64,000 bases of DNA from Solwaraspora sp. WMMA2056 (GTDB taxonomy: Bacteria; Actinomycetota; Actinomycetes; Mycobacteriales; Micromonosporaceae): the NCBI RefSeq assembly GCF_030345095.1, contig NZ_CP128360.1, positions 5,394,001 through 5,458,000 of the forward strand, read 5' to 3'. Below the pieces are notes generated by a model that saw only the letters and a program-made list of their open reading frames with translations, did no database searches and was not told the DNA's origin. Positions 25,257 to 33,593 of the stretch are shown here, piece by piece. The stretch's first letter is position 1. Every line of letters starts with the position of its first letter. The translations under genes and the position numbers were made by a program.

Positions 25257-25786
25257 CCGGTCGCCTCGTTCTCCAGCGACAGCGGGGTGGCGGCGGCCGG
25301 GAAGATTCCCTCGACCTGCTTGGCGCCACGCTTGTAGACGTAGAAGGTGCGTTTGAAGGCGCAGACCTGTGCGCCGTCCTGGTTGAGGGTGCGGGTGCGG
25401 ACCGTCACGATCCCGGCGTACGGGCGGGACCCGGATTCACGCTTGTCGAGTACCAACGATTCACTGTAGAGGGTGTCGCCGGCGAACACCGGGTGCGGCA
25501 GGACGATCTCGTTCCAGCCGAGGTTGGCAAAGGCGTTCTGGGTGAGGTCGGTGACGCTCTGCCCGACCGCGATGGCCAGGGTCAGGGTGGAGACGACCAG
25601 TGGCCGCTCGAACTCCGACCGGGCGGCGTACTCGGTGTTGAAGTGCATCTGGCTGGTGTTCATCGTCAACAGGGTGAACCAGGTGTTGTCCGCCTCGGAC
25701 ACGGTGCGCCCGAGGGGATGCTGATAGACGTCGCCGACGCCGAAGTCTTCAAAGAAGCGTCCGGTCCACCCCTGCCGTACCGACAT
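25253..25786 (-). CDS. MaoC family dehydratase (Asp to Asn in dyad)
   Basis: First gene of the 14-gene operon. The 177-residue hotdog protein starts with GRFFEDFGVGDVYQHPLGRT and resembles mesaconyl-CoA-hydratase-like MaoC proteins often linked to CitE-like lyases. The dyad region is LLTMNTSQMHFNTEYAA (about 40-56): His is kept but the Asp position is Asn. Further on, HPVFAGDTLYSESLVLDKRE is typical of the family. It probably hydrates a branched enoyl-CoA whose product the CitE-like lyase cleaves. The promoter immediately upstream contains the GTCAGAC operator. Confidence 0.85.
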   Translation of the reverse strand: MSVRQGWTGRFFEDFGVGDVYQHPLGRTVSEADNTWFTLLTMNTSQMHFNTEYAARSEFERPLVVSTLTLAIAVGQSVTDLTQNAFANLGWNEIVLPHPVFAGDTLYSESLVLDKRESGSRPYAGIVTVRTRTLNQDGAQVCAFKRTFYVYKRGAKQVEGIFPAAATPLSLENEATG

Positions 25787-25821
25787 CGACCGATCCTCTC
25801 GCCCGCCCGTGAACTGCCACC

Positions 25822-25850
25822 AGCTTATTTGTCTGACTTTTACGAGTCAA
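25822..25850 (-). promoter_or_regulatory. Promoter plus GTCAGAC operator of the 14-gene operon
   Basis: On the minus strand TTGACT (25850-25845), 17 bases, TAAGCT (25827-25822). The spacer holds GTCAGACA, followed by AATAAG at the -10 end. GTCAGAC (25837-25831) has the GTC-N-GAC core of FadR-type GntR operators. TGACT/AGTCA (25834-25838 and 25845-25849) also form an inverted repeat. A repressor here would block the RNA polymerase directly. The same core recurs at four other unit starts in this region. Confidence 0.65.
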
Positions 25851-25879
25851 GGGCCAGCAACTCAACCAGGCCAACGAAA

Positions 25880-25908
25880 ACGCCCTGCTCAGCACGACAG
25901 CAGGGCGT
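25880..25908 (-). terminator. Intrinsic terminator after the gntR unit
   Basis: Perfect 10-base stem (25880-25889 with 25899-25908), nine-base loop, followed on the minus strand by TTTTCG. It lies 39 bases beyond the GntR stop codon and separates that unit from the promoter of the 14-gene operon. Confidence 0.8.
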
Positions 25909-25946
25909 AGTTCCGAAACATCAGGTATTTAGTTGTGAGTTTGTCT

Positions 25947-26723
25947 TCAGTGTCCGTCGTACGCCCGGCGGACGGTACCCAGGTGGGCCCGCATCGCCGC
26001 CTGCGCACCCTCGACATCACCGGCCTCGACATAGCCGCAGATCTCGGTGTGTTCGGCGTCGATCTGGCTCCAGTACTCCGCGGGCATGTCGCGGTCGGCG
26101 GTCCGCGCCTGCAGCACCCGGAAGACCGGCTCGGCCATCACCCCGAGCAGCTGGTTACCGGTCGCCTCGACCAGCACCCCGTGGAAGGTCCGGTGCTCAC
26201 GGAACTTGCGGCCGCGGGCCCGGGTCGACTTCTCCCGCTCCACCGCTTGACGCATCAGCACCAGATGTTCGTCGGCGCGGCGCAGCGCGGCCAGCCCGGC
26301 CGCCGGCACCTCCAGGCACTCCCGCGCCTCCAGCAGGTTGTCCAACGTGATGTCCCGGGCCCCGGACATCAGCCCGAAGCTCATCTCCAGATACTCGCTC
26401 ACCTGGTCGAACTGCACCCGGGCCACGAAGGTGCCGCCGGTGGTTCCCCGGGTGGTGCGGATCAGATCCTTGGACGCCAGCACCCGCAACGCCTCCCGTA
26501 CCGTGCTACGGCTGACCCCGAAGATCTCCGACAGCTCGACCTCGGTCGGCAACCGGTCCCCCGCGGTCAGCGACCCGTCCAGGATCCGCTCCCGCAACTG
26601 GTCGGCGACCTGCTGGTACGCGGGTTGGACCCGGGTCACCCCGAGCACCCCAGGATCCCGGCGGTGCCCCGGGATCGCCTTTTCCGACCGGCTCGCCGGC
26701 TCGTGCGTCACGTCCTTGGCCAT
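25947..26723 (-). CDS. GntR regulator, FadR subfamily (FCD domain)
   Basis: A 258-residue regulator. The N-terminal winged helix (about 25-100) shows QQVADQLRERILDGSLTAGD and LPTEVELSEIFGVSRSTVRE followed by ALRVLASKDLIRTTRG. The C-terminal all-helical FCD ligand domain (about 115-245) has EARECLEVPAAGLAALR and the metal-site pattern EHRTFHGVLVEATGN, with a late His in IDAEHTEICGYVEAGD. FCD regulators bind carboxylic acids or acyl-CoA and release GTC-N-GAC-type operators. It is the only GntR in the island, so I infer that it controls the GTCWGAC sites. ATG 26723 is chosen because the HTH spacing then fits the family. Confidence 0.88.
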   Translation of the reverse strand: MAKDVTHEPASRSEKAIPGHRRDPGVLGVTRVQPAYQQVADQLRERILDGSLTAGDRLPTEVELSEIFGVSRSTVREALRVLASKDLIRTTRGTTGGTFVARVQFDQVSEYLEMSFGLMSGARDITLDNLLEARECLEVPAAGLAALRRADEHLVLMRQAVEREKSTRARGRKFREHRTFHGVLVEATGNQLLGVMAEPVFRVLQARTADRDMPAEYWSQIDAEHTEICGYVEAGDVEGAQAAMRAHLGTVRRAYDGH

Positions 26724-26817
26724 GGTCACTTCGGCTCCGCATCCTTTCGGACCCGCACACCGGAGTGCGGATTCGTCGCGAACCACCACGGTAGGGCATG
26801 GCGGACGCCGATCCGCG

Positions 26818-27744
26818 TCACTGTCGGCCATCCCCGGTCGAACGGGTGGTCCCGGCCAGCTCGCCGATCAGCGCCCGCGTTGCCGCCCGTTCCTCCGGGG
26901 TGCCGTAGAACTGGGCCGCGAAGGTGCTCGCCCCGGCCCGCGCATAGCGGTCGATCTCGGCCCGCACCTCGTCTGCGTCACCGACGATCGCCATCTGGTT
27001 GGCCCGCTGTAAACCTTCGCGGTCCAGCATCGCCCGGTAGGACGGCTTGTCGTCGTACCAGCCGAGCACCGGGTCGATCGCCGCGCGGGCCCGGGTCGGG
27101 TCGTCGGTGACGCAGACCGCGGCGGTCACCACGATCTCGGGGGCCGGCCGACCAGCCGTCCGCGCGGCGGCGGTGATCGCCGGTACGGTCAGCTCGGTCA
27201 GCGTGCGCGGGCCGACCATCCAGGTGATCGTGCCGGCGGCAAGGGCACCGGTCAGCTCCAGCATCTTCGGGCCCAGCGCGGAGACCATCACCGCCGGTGC
27301 CGGCGGGTCGCCGCTGATCGTCAGGTCACCCCGGGCGGTGATCACCTCACCGGTGTAGCGGACCCGCTGGGTCAGCGCGCCGGTCAGCGCGGTCAGGTAC
27401 TCGCGCATGTAGCGCGCCGGCCGCTCGTAGGACATCCCCCAGCAGGGCTCGACCACCTGCGGGTGCGACGGCCCGACGCCGAGCACCAACCGGCCGCCGA
27501 GCAGCATGTTGGTGGTGAGCGCCTGCTGGGCCAGGGCCATCGGGTGACGCGGGTAGACCGGCACCACGGCGGTGCCGATCCGCAGCCGGCTCAGCTGCCG
27601 ACCGTACGCGCCGATCACGGTCAGCGTGTCGTGCCCGAAGCCCTGCGTCAGCCAGTAGCTGGCGATCCCGTCGGCGTCGGCGGCCCGCAGGTCACGCTCG
27701 AGGTCGTCGAGCCGTTCGATGTGGCTGAAGATCCCGTAGTCCAT
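26818..27744 (-). CDS. Luciferase-like F420-dependent oxidoreductase
   Basis: The 308-residue protein starts MDYGIFSHIERLDDLERDLR and has the superfamily barrel with GTAVVPVYPRHPMALAQQAL, LLGGRLVLGVGPSHPQVVE and a long helical insert. The motif ALGPKMLELTGALAAGTITW is typical of the F420-dependent MSMEG_2516-like group. A GAGGGG site precedes ATG 27744; nine bases separate it from the hydratase gene. It may catalyse hydride transfer to or from F420 on a pathway intermediate; the substrate is unknown. Confidence 0.83.
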   Translation of the reverse strand: MDYGIFSHIERLDDLERDLRAADADGIASYWLTQGFGHDTLTVIGAYGRQLSRLRIGTAVVPVYPRHPMALAQQALTTNMLLGGRLVLGVGPSHPQVVEPCWGMSYERPARYMREYLTALTGALTQRVRYTGEVITARGDLTISGDPPAPAVMVSALGPKMLELTGALAAGTITWMVGPRTLTELTVPAITAAARTAGRPAPEIVVTAAVCVTDDPTRARAAIDPVLGWYDDKPSYRAMLDREGLQRANQMAIVGDADEVRAEIDRYARAGASTFAAQFYGTPEERAATRALIGELAGTTRSTGDGRQ

Positions 27745-27752
27745 CGTGCCCC

Positions 27753-28523
27753 TCAGTGCCGGAATTCCCGCATGGACTCGCCGCGCCGGGCGGTCGAGGC
27801 GTCGGAGCGGGCCAGCATCGCCAACCCGAACCCCTCGGCCGCGGACCGCTGCGCCTGCACCGCCGTCCACACCGTCTCCACCGTGGTGGTCAGCACGTCG
27901 AGCGGATGCTGGGCGATCTCGGTGGCGATGGCCAACGCCCGGTCCACCAGATCGGCGGGAGCGGTCACCTCGGTCACCAGACCGAGCTCCAGCGCCCGGC
28001 GGGCGTCGATGCGGTACGCGCGCCCGGTCAGCACCATCCGCATCAGCTCGCCGAGCGGCAGCCGCCCCAGCGCGCCGACCGCCTCGACCGGGTTGGCCAG
28101 GCCCACGTCGTGGTGGGTGTCGAAGAAGGTCGCCGTCTCGGTGCAGAGCACCACGTCGGCGTCGTTGACGAAGTGCCAACCACCGGCGCAGCAGTGCCCG
28201 TTGACCGCCGTCACCACCGGCTTGTAGACGCCCAGGTCGCGGGCGGTCAACGCGACCCGGCCGGCGTGGTCCAGCGACGGACTGGTGACCCCGGCGTCGA
28301 GGGTGTCGTCGACGTCGAAGCCGGTGCAGAAGCCGCGCTCGCCGGCTCCGGTCAGCACGGCGACGTGCAGGCCGTCGTCGGCACCGAACCAGCGCCAGGT
28401 ACGCCGCAGTTCGTCGACCATCACCCGGTCGTAGGCGTTGAGCCGGTGCGGCCGGTCCAGGGTGACCAGCAGCACCCGCCCGTGCCGGGTCAGCGTGAGG
28501 GTGCTGGTCGACGGCGGTTTCAC
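27753..28523 (-). CDS. Enoyl-CoA hydratase/isomerase family protein
   Basis: A 256-residue crotonase-fold protein. The first oxyanion element is GERGFCTGFDVDDTLDAG (about 61-78) and the second is AVNGHCCAGGWHFVNDADVV (about 107-126). The two catalytic Glu positions of classical hydratases are not clearly kept: the second-loop region reads THHDVGLANPVEAVG. It could be a hydratase, isomerase, hydrolase or C-C bond lyase of the superfamily. The start is GTG 28523, overlapping the MaoC-like gene (GTGA). Confidence 0.82.
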   Translation of the reverse strand: MKPPSTSTLTLTRHGRVLLVTLDRPHRLNAYDRVMVDELRRTWRWFGADDGLHVAVLTGAGERGFCTGFDVDDTLDAGVTSPSLDHAGRVALTARDLGVYKPVVTAVNGHCCAGGWHFVNDADVVLCTETATFFDTHHDVGLANPVEAVGALGRLPLGELMRMVLTGRAYRIDARRALELGLVTEVTAPADLVDRALAIATEIAQHPLDVLTTTVETVWTAVQAQRSAAEGFGLAMLARSDASTARRGESMREFRH

Positions 28524-29059
28524 GGCTGCTCCGGGTTTGCCGCGCCGACGCCCGGCGCAGAATCGGACTCGGACTCCGGCTCGGGCTCGGGCAGTGGGCG
28601 CAGCAGGTAGGAACGCGTCATCCGCAGGACGGTCTCGTCCCGCTGGTTGCGTACGTCGTCGTGCACCACGCCCACGTACATCCGCCCGCCCGGGGTCGGC
28701 TCCAACCGCGTCACCTCGATACGCACGCGTAGCGTGTCACCGGCGGACACCGGCCCGGTGTAACGGATCTCGTCGATGCCGAGCGCGGCGTGGCAGTCCA
28801 GGCCGGCGGCGTACCAGGCGGCGTACATGGTGGTCGAGGTGAGCCCGGCGGCGAGCGCGATCAGGCACGGCCCGCCCAGGATCGGCCGGCCGAACCCGGT
28901 GCCGCGCATGTACTCGGCGTCGGTGTGCAGCGGGCCGTTCTCCCAGGAGACGTTGACGATCGCGGCGAAGTCTCCGTCGGTCAGCGTCCGGGCCGGGGTG
29001 AGCAGCACCGCCCCGGCCGCGAACGCGGTCGGCAGCCGGGGTCGCAGCGCGCCGGTCAC
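28520..29059 (-). CDS. MaoC-like hotdog protein
   Basis: The 179-residue hotdog protein has TLTDGDFAAIVNVSWENGPL followed by HTDAEYM, so the His of the hydratase dyad is present and the acidic partner is Glu. RPILGGPCLIALAAGLTSTT and GPVSAGDTLRVRIEVTRLEP complete the fold. The C-terminal tail is acidic and repetitive (PEPEPESESDS). Probably a hydratase or dehydratase for an acyl-CoA intermediate. It begins with GTG overlapping the ABC ATPase gene, so transporter and enzymes are translated as one unit. Confidence 0.75.
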   Translation of the reverse strand: MTGALRPRLPTAFAAGAVLLTPARTLTDGDFAAIVNVSWENGPLHTDAEYMRGTGFGRPILGGPCLIALAAGLTSTTMYAAWYAAGLDCHAALGIDEIRYTGPVSAGDTLRVRIEVTRLEPTPGGRMYVGVVHDDVRNQRDETVLRMTRSYLLRPLPEPEPESESDSAPGVGAANPEQP

Positions 29060-29877
29060 GACGCACCCGGCCCGGCGAGTCGGGTGTGTGCCTCGTCGAC
29101 GACGAGACCACCGTCGTCGGTGGCGGTCATCGTCGAGATGATCTCGTGGGTGAGTTCGCGGCTGACGTCGAACAGCCGGGGATCGTCGTAGCTGCGCGGC
29201 AACGGCACCTCGACGTCGACCACCCGGCGTACGGTCGACGGCCGGTTGGACATCAGCACCACCCGGTCGGAGAGCACCGCGGCCTCGAACACGTTGTGGG
29301 TGACGAAGACGAACGCCTTGCCCGCCGTCTGGGTACGCAGTTCCAGCAGCAGCTGACGCAGGCTGCGGGCGGTGAACTCGTCCAGCCCGCTGAACGGCTC
29401 GTCCATCAGCATCACCGGCGCGTCCAGCACGAACGCCCGGGCTAGCGCGGTGCGCTGCTGCATGCCGCCGGAGATCTGGTGCGGATAGTGGTTCTCGAAG
29501 CCGGCCAGTCCGACCCGACGCAGCACCGGCATCACCCGGTCGGACCACTGCGCCCGGTCCACCCCGGTCGCCTTCAGGGCGAACTCGACGTTCTGCCGGA
29601 CTGTCTTCCAGGGCAGCAGCCGCGGCTCCTGGAACACGTAGCTGAACTGCACCCCCGGTGCCCCGCTGCGGATCTCGGCTGTGCCGGTGAAGTCGGTGTC
29701 CAGCCCGCTGAGCATGTTCAACACGGTCGACTTGCCACAACCGGACGGTCCGACCAGCGCGACGAACTCGCCGTCGGCAATCTCCAGGTTCATCCGCTCG
29801 ATGACCGTGATGAAGCCGTTGCGGGTGTGGAAGCCCTTGACCAGGTCGGATATGACGATCCGGGCGTCGGCGCTCAT
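29056..29877 (-). CDS. ABC ATPase, SsuB/TauB type
   Basis: The 273-residue ATPase shows Walker A GPSGCGKST, Q-loop YVFQEPRLLPWKTV (typical of the nitrate/sulfonate/taurine importer group), signature ISGGMQQR, Walker B VMLMDEPFSGLD and H-loop FVTHNVFEA. It works with the permease at 29874 and the binding protein at 30773. ATGA overlap with the permease. Confidence 0.92.
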   Translation of the reverse strand: MSADARIVISDLVKGFHTRNGFITVIERMNLEIADGEFVALVGPSGCGKSTVLNMLSGLDTDFTGTAEIRSGAPGVQFSYVFQEPRLLPWKTVRQNVEFALKATGVDRAQWSDRVMPVLRRVGLAGFENHYPHQISGGMQQRTALARAFVLDAPVMLMDEPFSGLDEFTARSLRQLLLELRTQTAGKAFVFVTHNVFEAAVLSDRVVLMSNRPSTVRRVVDVEVPLPRSYDDPRLFDVSRELTHEIISTMTATDDGGLVVDEAHTRLAGPGAS

Positions 29878-30737
29878 CGGGCCCCCTCCGGACGCCAGCG
29901 GAACAGCTTGGCCTCGATCGGTTTGAACACCGCCAACTCCAGCACCACCATCAGGATCGAGAAGAACAGCGTGAGTGCGAAGACCTGTTCCATCCGGAAG
30001 AGCTGGAACCAGTAGTTGAGCCGGTAGCCGATGCCGTCGGTGCGGCCGAGCAGCTCGGCGAGGACGACGACCTTCCACACGATGCCGAACCCGAACCGGG
30101 CCGAGGCCATCACCGCCGGCAGCACCTGGGGCAGGGTCACCTCCCGGGTACGCAGGCCCCGCGACGCACCGAGAGTGCGGGCCATCTGGCCGAGCCGGGG
30201 GTCGATCGCCTTGACCCCGGACCACATGTTGATCGCGATGATCGGAAAGGACGTCAGGGTGATCGCCACGACGGTGGCGGTGTCGTTGAGGCCGAACATG
30301 ATGAACGCGACGATCACCCAGCAGAGGCTGGGGATGGTCTGGCCGACGGCGATCCAGATGTCCAGCAGCCCTTCGGCGATCCGGGACAGCCCCATCACCA
30401 GACCGACCAGCACACCGAGCACCATGGAGGCGGCGAAGCCGATCAGGATCCGGACCATGGTGACCTGCAGGTCGGTCCAGAAGACCGTCTCCTGCACGCT
30501 GGTCACCAACGCCGACGCGGTGGTCCACGGGGTCGGCAGGATCCGCTCACCGACGGCCAGTGAACCCAGCCACCAGATGACGATCAGCATGAACACGGAG
30601 GCGATCCGCAGCGAGACGCCGTGCCGCAGGAAGCGGTGGGCACCACCGCGCCCACCGCCACCGCGGCCACCCGCCGCGCCACGATCCGCCGCTCCGGCCG
30701 TCGCGAGCGCCGGCTGGGTGGTTTCGGACAGGGTCAT
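29874..30737 (-). CDS. ABC permease, SsuC/TauC type
   Basis: A 287-residue permease with a glycine-rich cytoplasmic N-terminus (about 15-35) and six membrane spans. The EAA loop is MARTLGASRGLRTREVTLPQ (about 183-202), and the SsuC-like block GQTIPSLCWVIVAFIMFGLN precedes it. AGGAG lies before ATG 30737. It imports the compound captured by the SBP encoded 35 bases upstream. Confidence 0.92.
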   Translation of the reverse strand: MTLSETTQPALATAGAADRGAAGGRGGGGRGGAHRFLRHGVSLRIASVFMLIVIWWLGSLAVGERILPTPWTTASALVTSVQETVFWTDLQVTMVRILIGFAASMVLGVLVGLVMGLSRIAEGLLDIWIAVGQTIPSLCWVIVAFIMFGLNDTATVVAITLTSFPIIAINMWSGVKAIDPRLGQMARTLGASRGLRTREVTLPQVLPAVMASARFGFGIVWKVVVLAELLGRTDGIGYRLNYWFQLFRMEQVFALTLFFSILMVVLELAVFKPIEAKLFRWRPEGAR

Positions 30738-30772
30738 CGTGCGTCTCCTCGCGAGGCGGGGGGTGGTCGACG

Positions 30773-31807
30773 TCAGACGAACAGCCCGTCGGGCACCTCG
30801 GGCAGGAACTCCGGCTCACCGTTGTCGCTCAGGAAGGTGAGCAGCTCGGCGGCCTGCTGCTTCTCCTGCTCGCCCCACTGCTCGACGAGCCGGCCGCGCT
30901 GGTTCTCCCAGATGACGTCGAGCACTGCCTGGTCGTCGATCTCGTACAACTCCCGCAGGGCGCTGTCCCACAGCGACTGGTCGCCGTTGAACCGGGTCTG
31001 GTACTCGAGGTTCACGTCGACGAAGGCCTGCACGGCCTCCTGGTTGGCGTCGATGAAGTCGGTGGCGAAGTCCCAGCCGGCGGTGAACGCCTGCAGCCCG
31101 GTGGCCTCCTCCAGCAGCACGCCGAGGTCGCCCAGCGACCGGTACTCGCCGCTGACCACCCGGTCCGCACCGGCCGGGTCGATCACCAGTGCCATGTCCA
31201 CGTCGCCCTGGCCGAGCAGTTCGGCCATCAGGTTCGGGGCGCCGTACTGCACCTCGCAGTCGGTGGTGGGGTTGAAGCCGTGGTATTCGCGGCAGAGTGC
31301 GAAGAACTGGTTGGTGGAGGAACCGATCGCACTGCCGAACAGACCAAGCTTGCGCCCACGCAGGTCACCGAGGGACTGGATGTCGCTGTCGGCGCGCACC
31401 AGGATGCCGTTGGTGGTGCGCTGCAGCGCGCAGACGACCTTGCGGTCGACGCCGGTGGCGACCAGGTTGGCGGTGGACGGGATGCCGCCGAGGCCACCGT
31501 CGACCTCGTTGGCCCGGTACGCGGTGTAGACGGCGGCCGCCTCGGCGTACTCCTCGTACTGGATGTCGAGGCCGGCGGCCTCGAAGGCACCGTCGGACAT
31601 GGCGAGCTTGAACGCGGCGAGCGCCGAGGCCGGTAGTCCGGCGAGTCGGATCGTGGTGAGGTCGCCGTCGGCGGCGCCGGTGGAACCGGAGTCGGAGTCG
31701 TCGCTGCCGCAGGCGGTCAGCAGTACGCCGCCCATGAACGCGCCGCCGAGACCGGCGAGCACGGAGCGACGGGAGAGGGCGACACCGGAACTATTGAAGT
31801 GGGACAC
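30773..31807 (-). CDS. ABC substrate-binding protein, SsuA/NMT1-like, Tat lipoprotein
   Basis: The 344-residue binding protein has a twin-arginine signal (LSRRSVLAGLGGAF, about 11-24) ending in the lipobox LLTAC, so it is probably exported folded and lipid-anchored. The mature part is a two-lobed NMT1/SsuA-like fold: TTIRLAGLPASALAAFKLAM, YTAYRANEVDGGLGGIPSTA and SIQSLGDLRGRKLGLFGSAI. GTG 31807 has a perfect AGGAGG. Members bind sulfonates, nitrate, thiamine precursors, aromatic acids and more; the catabolic context favours an organic acid. The upstream region carries GTCAGAG/GTCAGAC sites. Confidence 0.88.
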   Translation of the reverse strand: MSHFNSSGVALSRRSVLAGLGGAFMGGVLLTACGSDDSDSGSTGAADGDLTTIRLAGLPASALAAFKLAMSDGAFEAAGLDIQYEEYAEAAAVYTAYRANEVDGGLGGIPSTANLVATGVDRKVVCALQRTTNGILVRADSDIQSLGDLRGRKLGLFGSAIGSSTNQFFALCREYHGFNPTTDCEVQYGAPNLMAELLGQGDVDMALVIDPAGADRVVSGEYRSLGDLGVLLEEATGLQAFTAGWDFATDFIDANQEAVQAFVDVNLEYQTRFNGDQSLWDSALRELYEIDDQAVLDVIWENQRGRLVEQWGEQEKQQAAELLTFLSDNGEPEFLPEVPDGLFV

Positions 31808-31892
31808 GATGGCCTCCTGATCACGAAGTCCGTGCGGTCGACAGGTGAGCCGCGAGCCGCATCGGGACCTTGGTGCGGATGACACTAACGGC

Positions 31893-31923
31893 CTCTGACC
31901 AGCCAGTCCACTAAAAGTCAGAG
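31893..31923. promoter_or_regulatory. Paired operator CTCTGAC-N17-GTCAGAG
   Basis: CTCTGAC (31893-31899) and GTCAGAG (31917-31923) form a perfect seven-base inverted repeat separated by 17 bases. Each half resembles the GTC-N-GAC operator core, and the context TAAAAGTCAGA (31912-31922) matches the operator upstream of the 14-gene operon. It lies 86-116 bases upstream of the transporter-led unit. Confidence 0.5.
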
Positions 31924-32024
31924 TTTTACCGTACTGACACAATCTCCACCGCTGGCAGCAGCGCAACAAGCGGGCAGCGCCGCGTTTCAATACGGGTACA
32001 GCGACGAAAACCGTCCCACCCACA

Positions 32025-32037
32025 TTGGTCAGACATT
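32025..32037. promoter_or_regulatory. GTCAGAC operator-like site
   Basis: TTGGTCAGACATT contains the exact GTCAGAC core (32028-32034). It sits in the 250-base gap between the transporter unit and the end of the ligase gene, so it most likely serves the transporter unit from a distance, together with the paired site at 31893-31923. Confidence 0.45.
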
Positions 32038-32057
32038 GGAAGAGAAGGCGCCTACAA

Positions 32058-33593
32058 TCAACCCTTACCAGGTTGACTGACGTACTCGTCGCGGATCGTC
32101 CGCTTGAGGATCTTCCCGCTCGGGTTGCGCGGCAACTGGTCGACCACGTGCCATTCCCGGGGAACCTTGTACCGCGCCACGTGCTCCCGTACGTAGCCAT
32201 CCAGCGTGGAGACGTCGATCTGCTGGCCGGCACGGCTCACCACGAACGCGGCGATCCGCTCGCCGTACACCTCGTCCGGAACGCCGACCACCGCGACCTC
32301 GTCCACCGGCCCGTGCCGCGCGATGACCTCCTCGATCTCGCGGGGGAAGATGTTCACCCCACCCGCGATGATCATGTCCTTCTTCCGGTCGACGATCGAG
32401 ATGAAGCCTTCCTCGTCACGGACCGCGATGTCGCCGACCGAGAAGAAGCCGTCGGCGTCGTACCCGGCCCGGGTCGCCTCCTCGTCGTTGAGATAGCCGG
32501 TCAGCAGCAGCGGCGAACGCGCGTACAGCTCGCCGGGCTCACCCGGGCCGACCTGCGCCCCGTCCTCGTCGACCAGCCGTACCTCGTTCCAGAACCACGG
32601 ATGACCCACGCTGCCCGCCCGGTCCAGCGCGAACTCCGGCCGCAGGTTGGTCACGATCGAGCACTCCGTCGACCCGTAGAGCTCGTGCACCTCCACGCCG
32701 GGAAACGCCTCGATCACCCACTCCTTGAGCGCGACCGGCAACGCGGCGGCGTTGAAGTAGAGGGTCTTCAGCGCCGACAGGTCGTAGCGGGCCGCCGGCT
32801 CCGGACAGAACCGGCGGATGTGCTGGGCGTGGGTGGGCACCAGGAAGACCGTCTCCGCCCGGCTGCTCACCATCAGGTCGAGCAGCCGCTGCGGATCCCA
32901 GCTCGGCAGTACCGTGCAGGAGCCGCCGAGCATCGGTGCCGCGTACGCGAACTCGAAGCCGGCGCCGTGGTACATCGGCGCCACCGCGATCGTGCTGCGG
33001 TTCGGGCCCAGCCCGTAGTCCAGCCCCACCCCGAACGCGGTCAGCACCCGACCCCGGTGGGTGAGCAGCACGCCCTTGGGTCGCCCGGTGGTGCCGGAGG
33101 TGTACGTGACGCAGAACGGGTCCAGTTCGTCGACCGGCACCTGCGGGTCGACCGCCCGCCCACCGTCGAGGAACCTCCCGTAGTGCTCGCCCACCCCGCC
33201 GTCGAAGCTGAGCACCAGCCGCAGGCCGTCGAGCAGCCCGTCGACCCGGTCGGCGAGGTCGTCGGCGACGATGATCCCCTGGGCGGCCGAGTGGGCCAGG
33301 ATGTACGCGTTGTCGGTCACGTTGTTGCGCGGGTTCAACGGCACCGTCGGGATGCCGGCCTTGGCCATCGCCGCGGAGATCTCGAAGTACTCGTACCGGT
33401 TGTTGCTCAGCACCGCGATCCGCTCGCCGGGGGCCAGCCCCCGGGCGAGGGTGGCACTGGCCAGTTGACTGGACCGCTGGTGCAGGGCGCCGAAGGTGAC
33501 CTCGCGGTCGCCGTCGACCACCGCGACCCGGCGCGGCGTGGCGCGGCCGAACTCCCGGATCCCGGCCGCCATGTTGAGCTGCACACCCGTCAC
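32058..33593 (-). CDS. AMP-forming acyl-CoA ligase (FadD-like)
   Basis: A 511-residue ANL-superfamily ligase. The P-loop is YTSGTTGRPKGVLLTHRG (about 164-181). ELYGSTECSIVT (A5), FFSVGDIAVRDEEGFISIVD (A7/A8 with the hinge) and GKILKRTIRDEY with the catalytic Lys (A10) are intact. It converts a carboxylic acid, ATP and CoA to acyl-CoA, AMP and PPi and would activate the imported acid. GTG 33593 overlaps the upstream hotdog gene (GTGA). It is the last gene of a four-gene unit. Confidence 0.9.
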   Translation of the reverse strand: MTGVQLNMAAGIREFGRATPRRVAVVDGDREVTFGALHQRSSQLASATLARGLAPGERIAVLSNNRYEYFEISAAMAKAGIPTVPLNPRNNVTDNAYILAHSAAQGIIVADDLADRVDGLLDGLRLVLSFDGGVGEHYGRFLDGGRAVDPQVPVDELDPFCVTYTSGTTGRPKGVLLTHRGRVLTAFGVGLDYGLGPNRSTIAVAPMYHGAGFEFAYAAPMLGGSCTVLPSWDPQRLLDLMVSSRAETVFLVPTHAQHIRRFCPEPAARYDLSALKTLYFNAAALPVALKEWVIEAFPGVEVHELYGSTECSIVTNLRPEFALDRAGSVGHPWFWNEVRLVDEDGAQVGPGEPGELYARSPLLLTGYLNDEEATRAGYDADGFFSVGDIAVRDEEGFISIVDRKKDMIIAGGVNIFPREIEEVIARHGPVDEVAVVGVPDEVYGERIAAFVVSRAGQQIDVSTLDGYVREHVARYKVPREWHVVDQLPRNPSGKILKRTIRDEYVSQPGKG

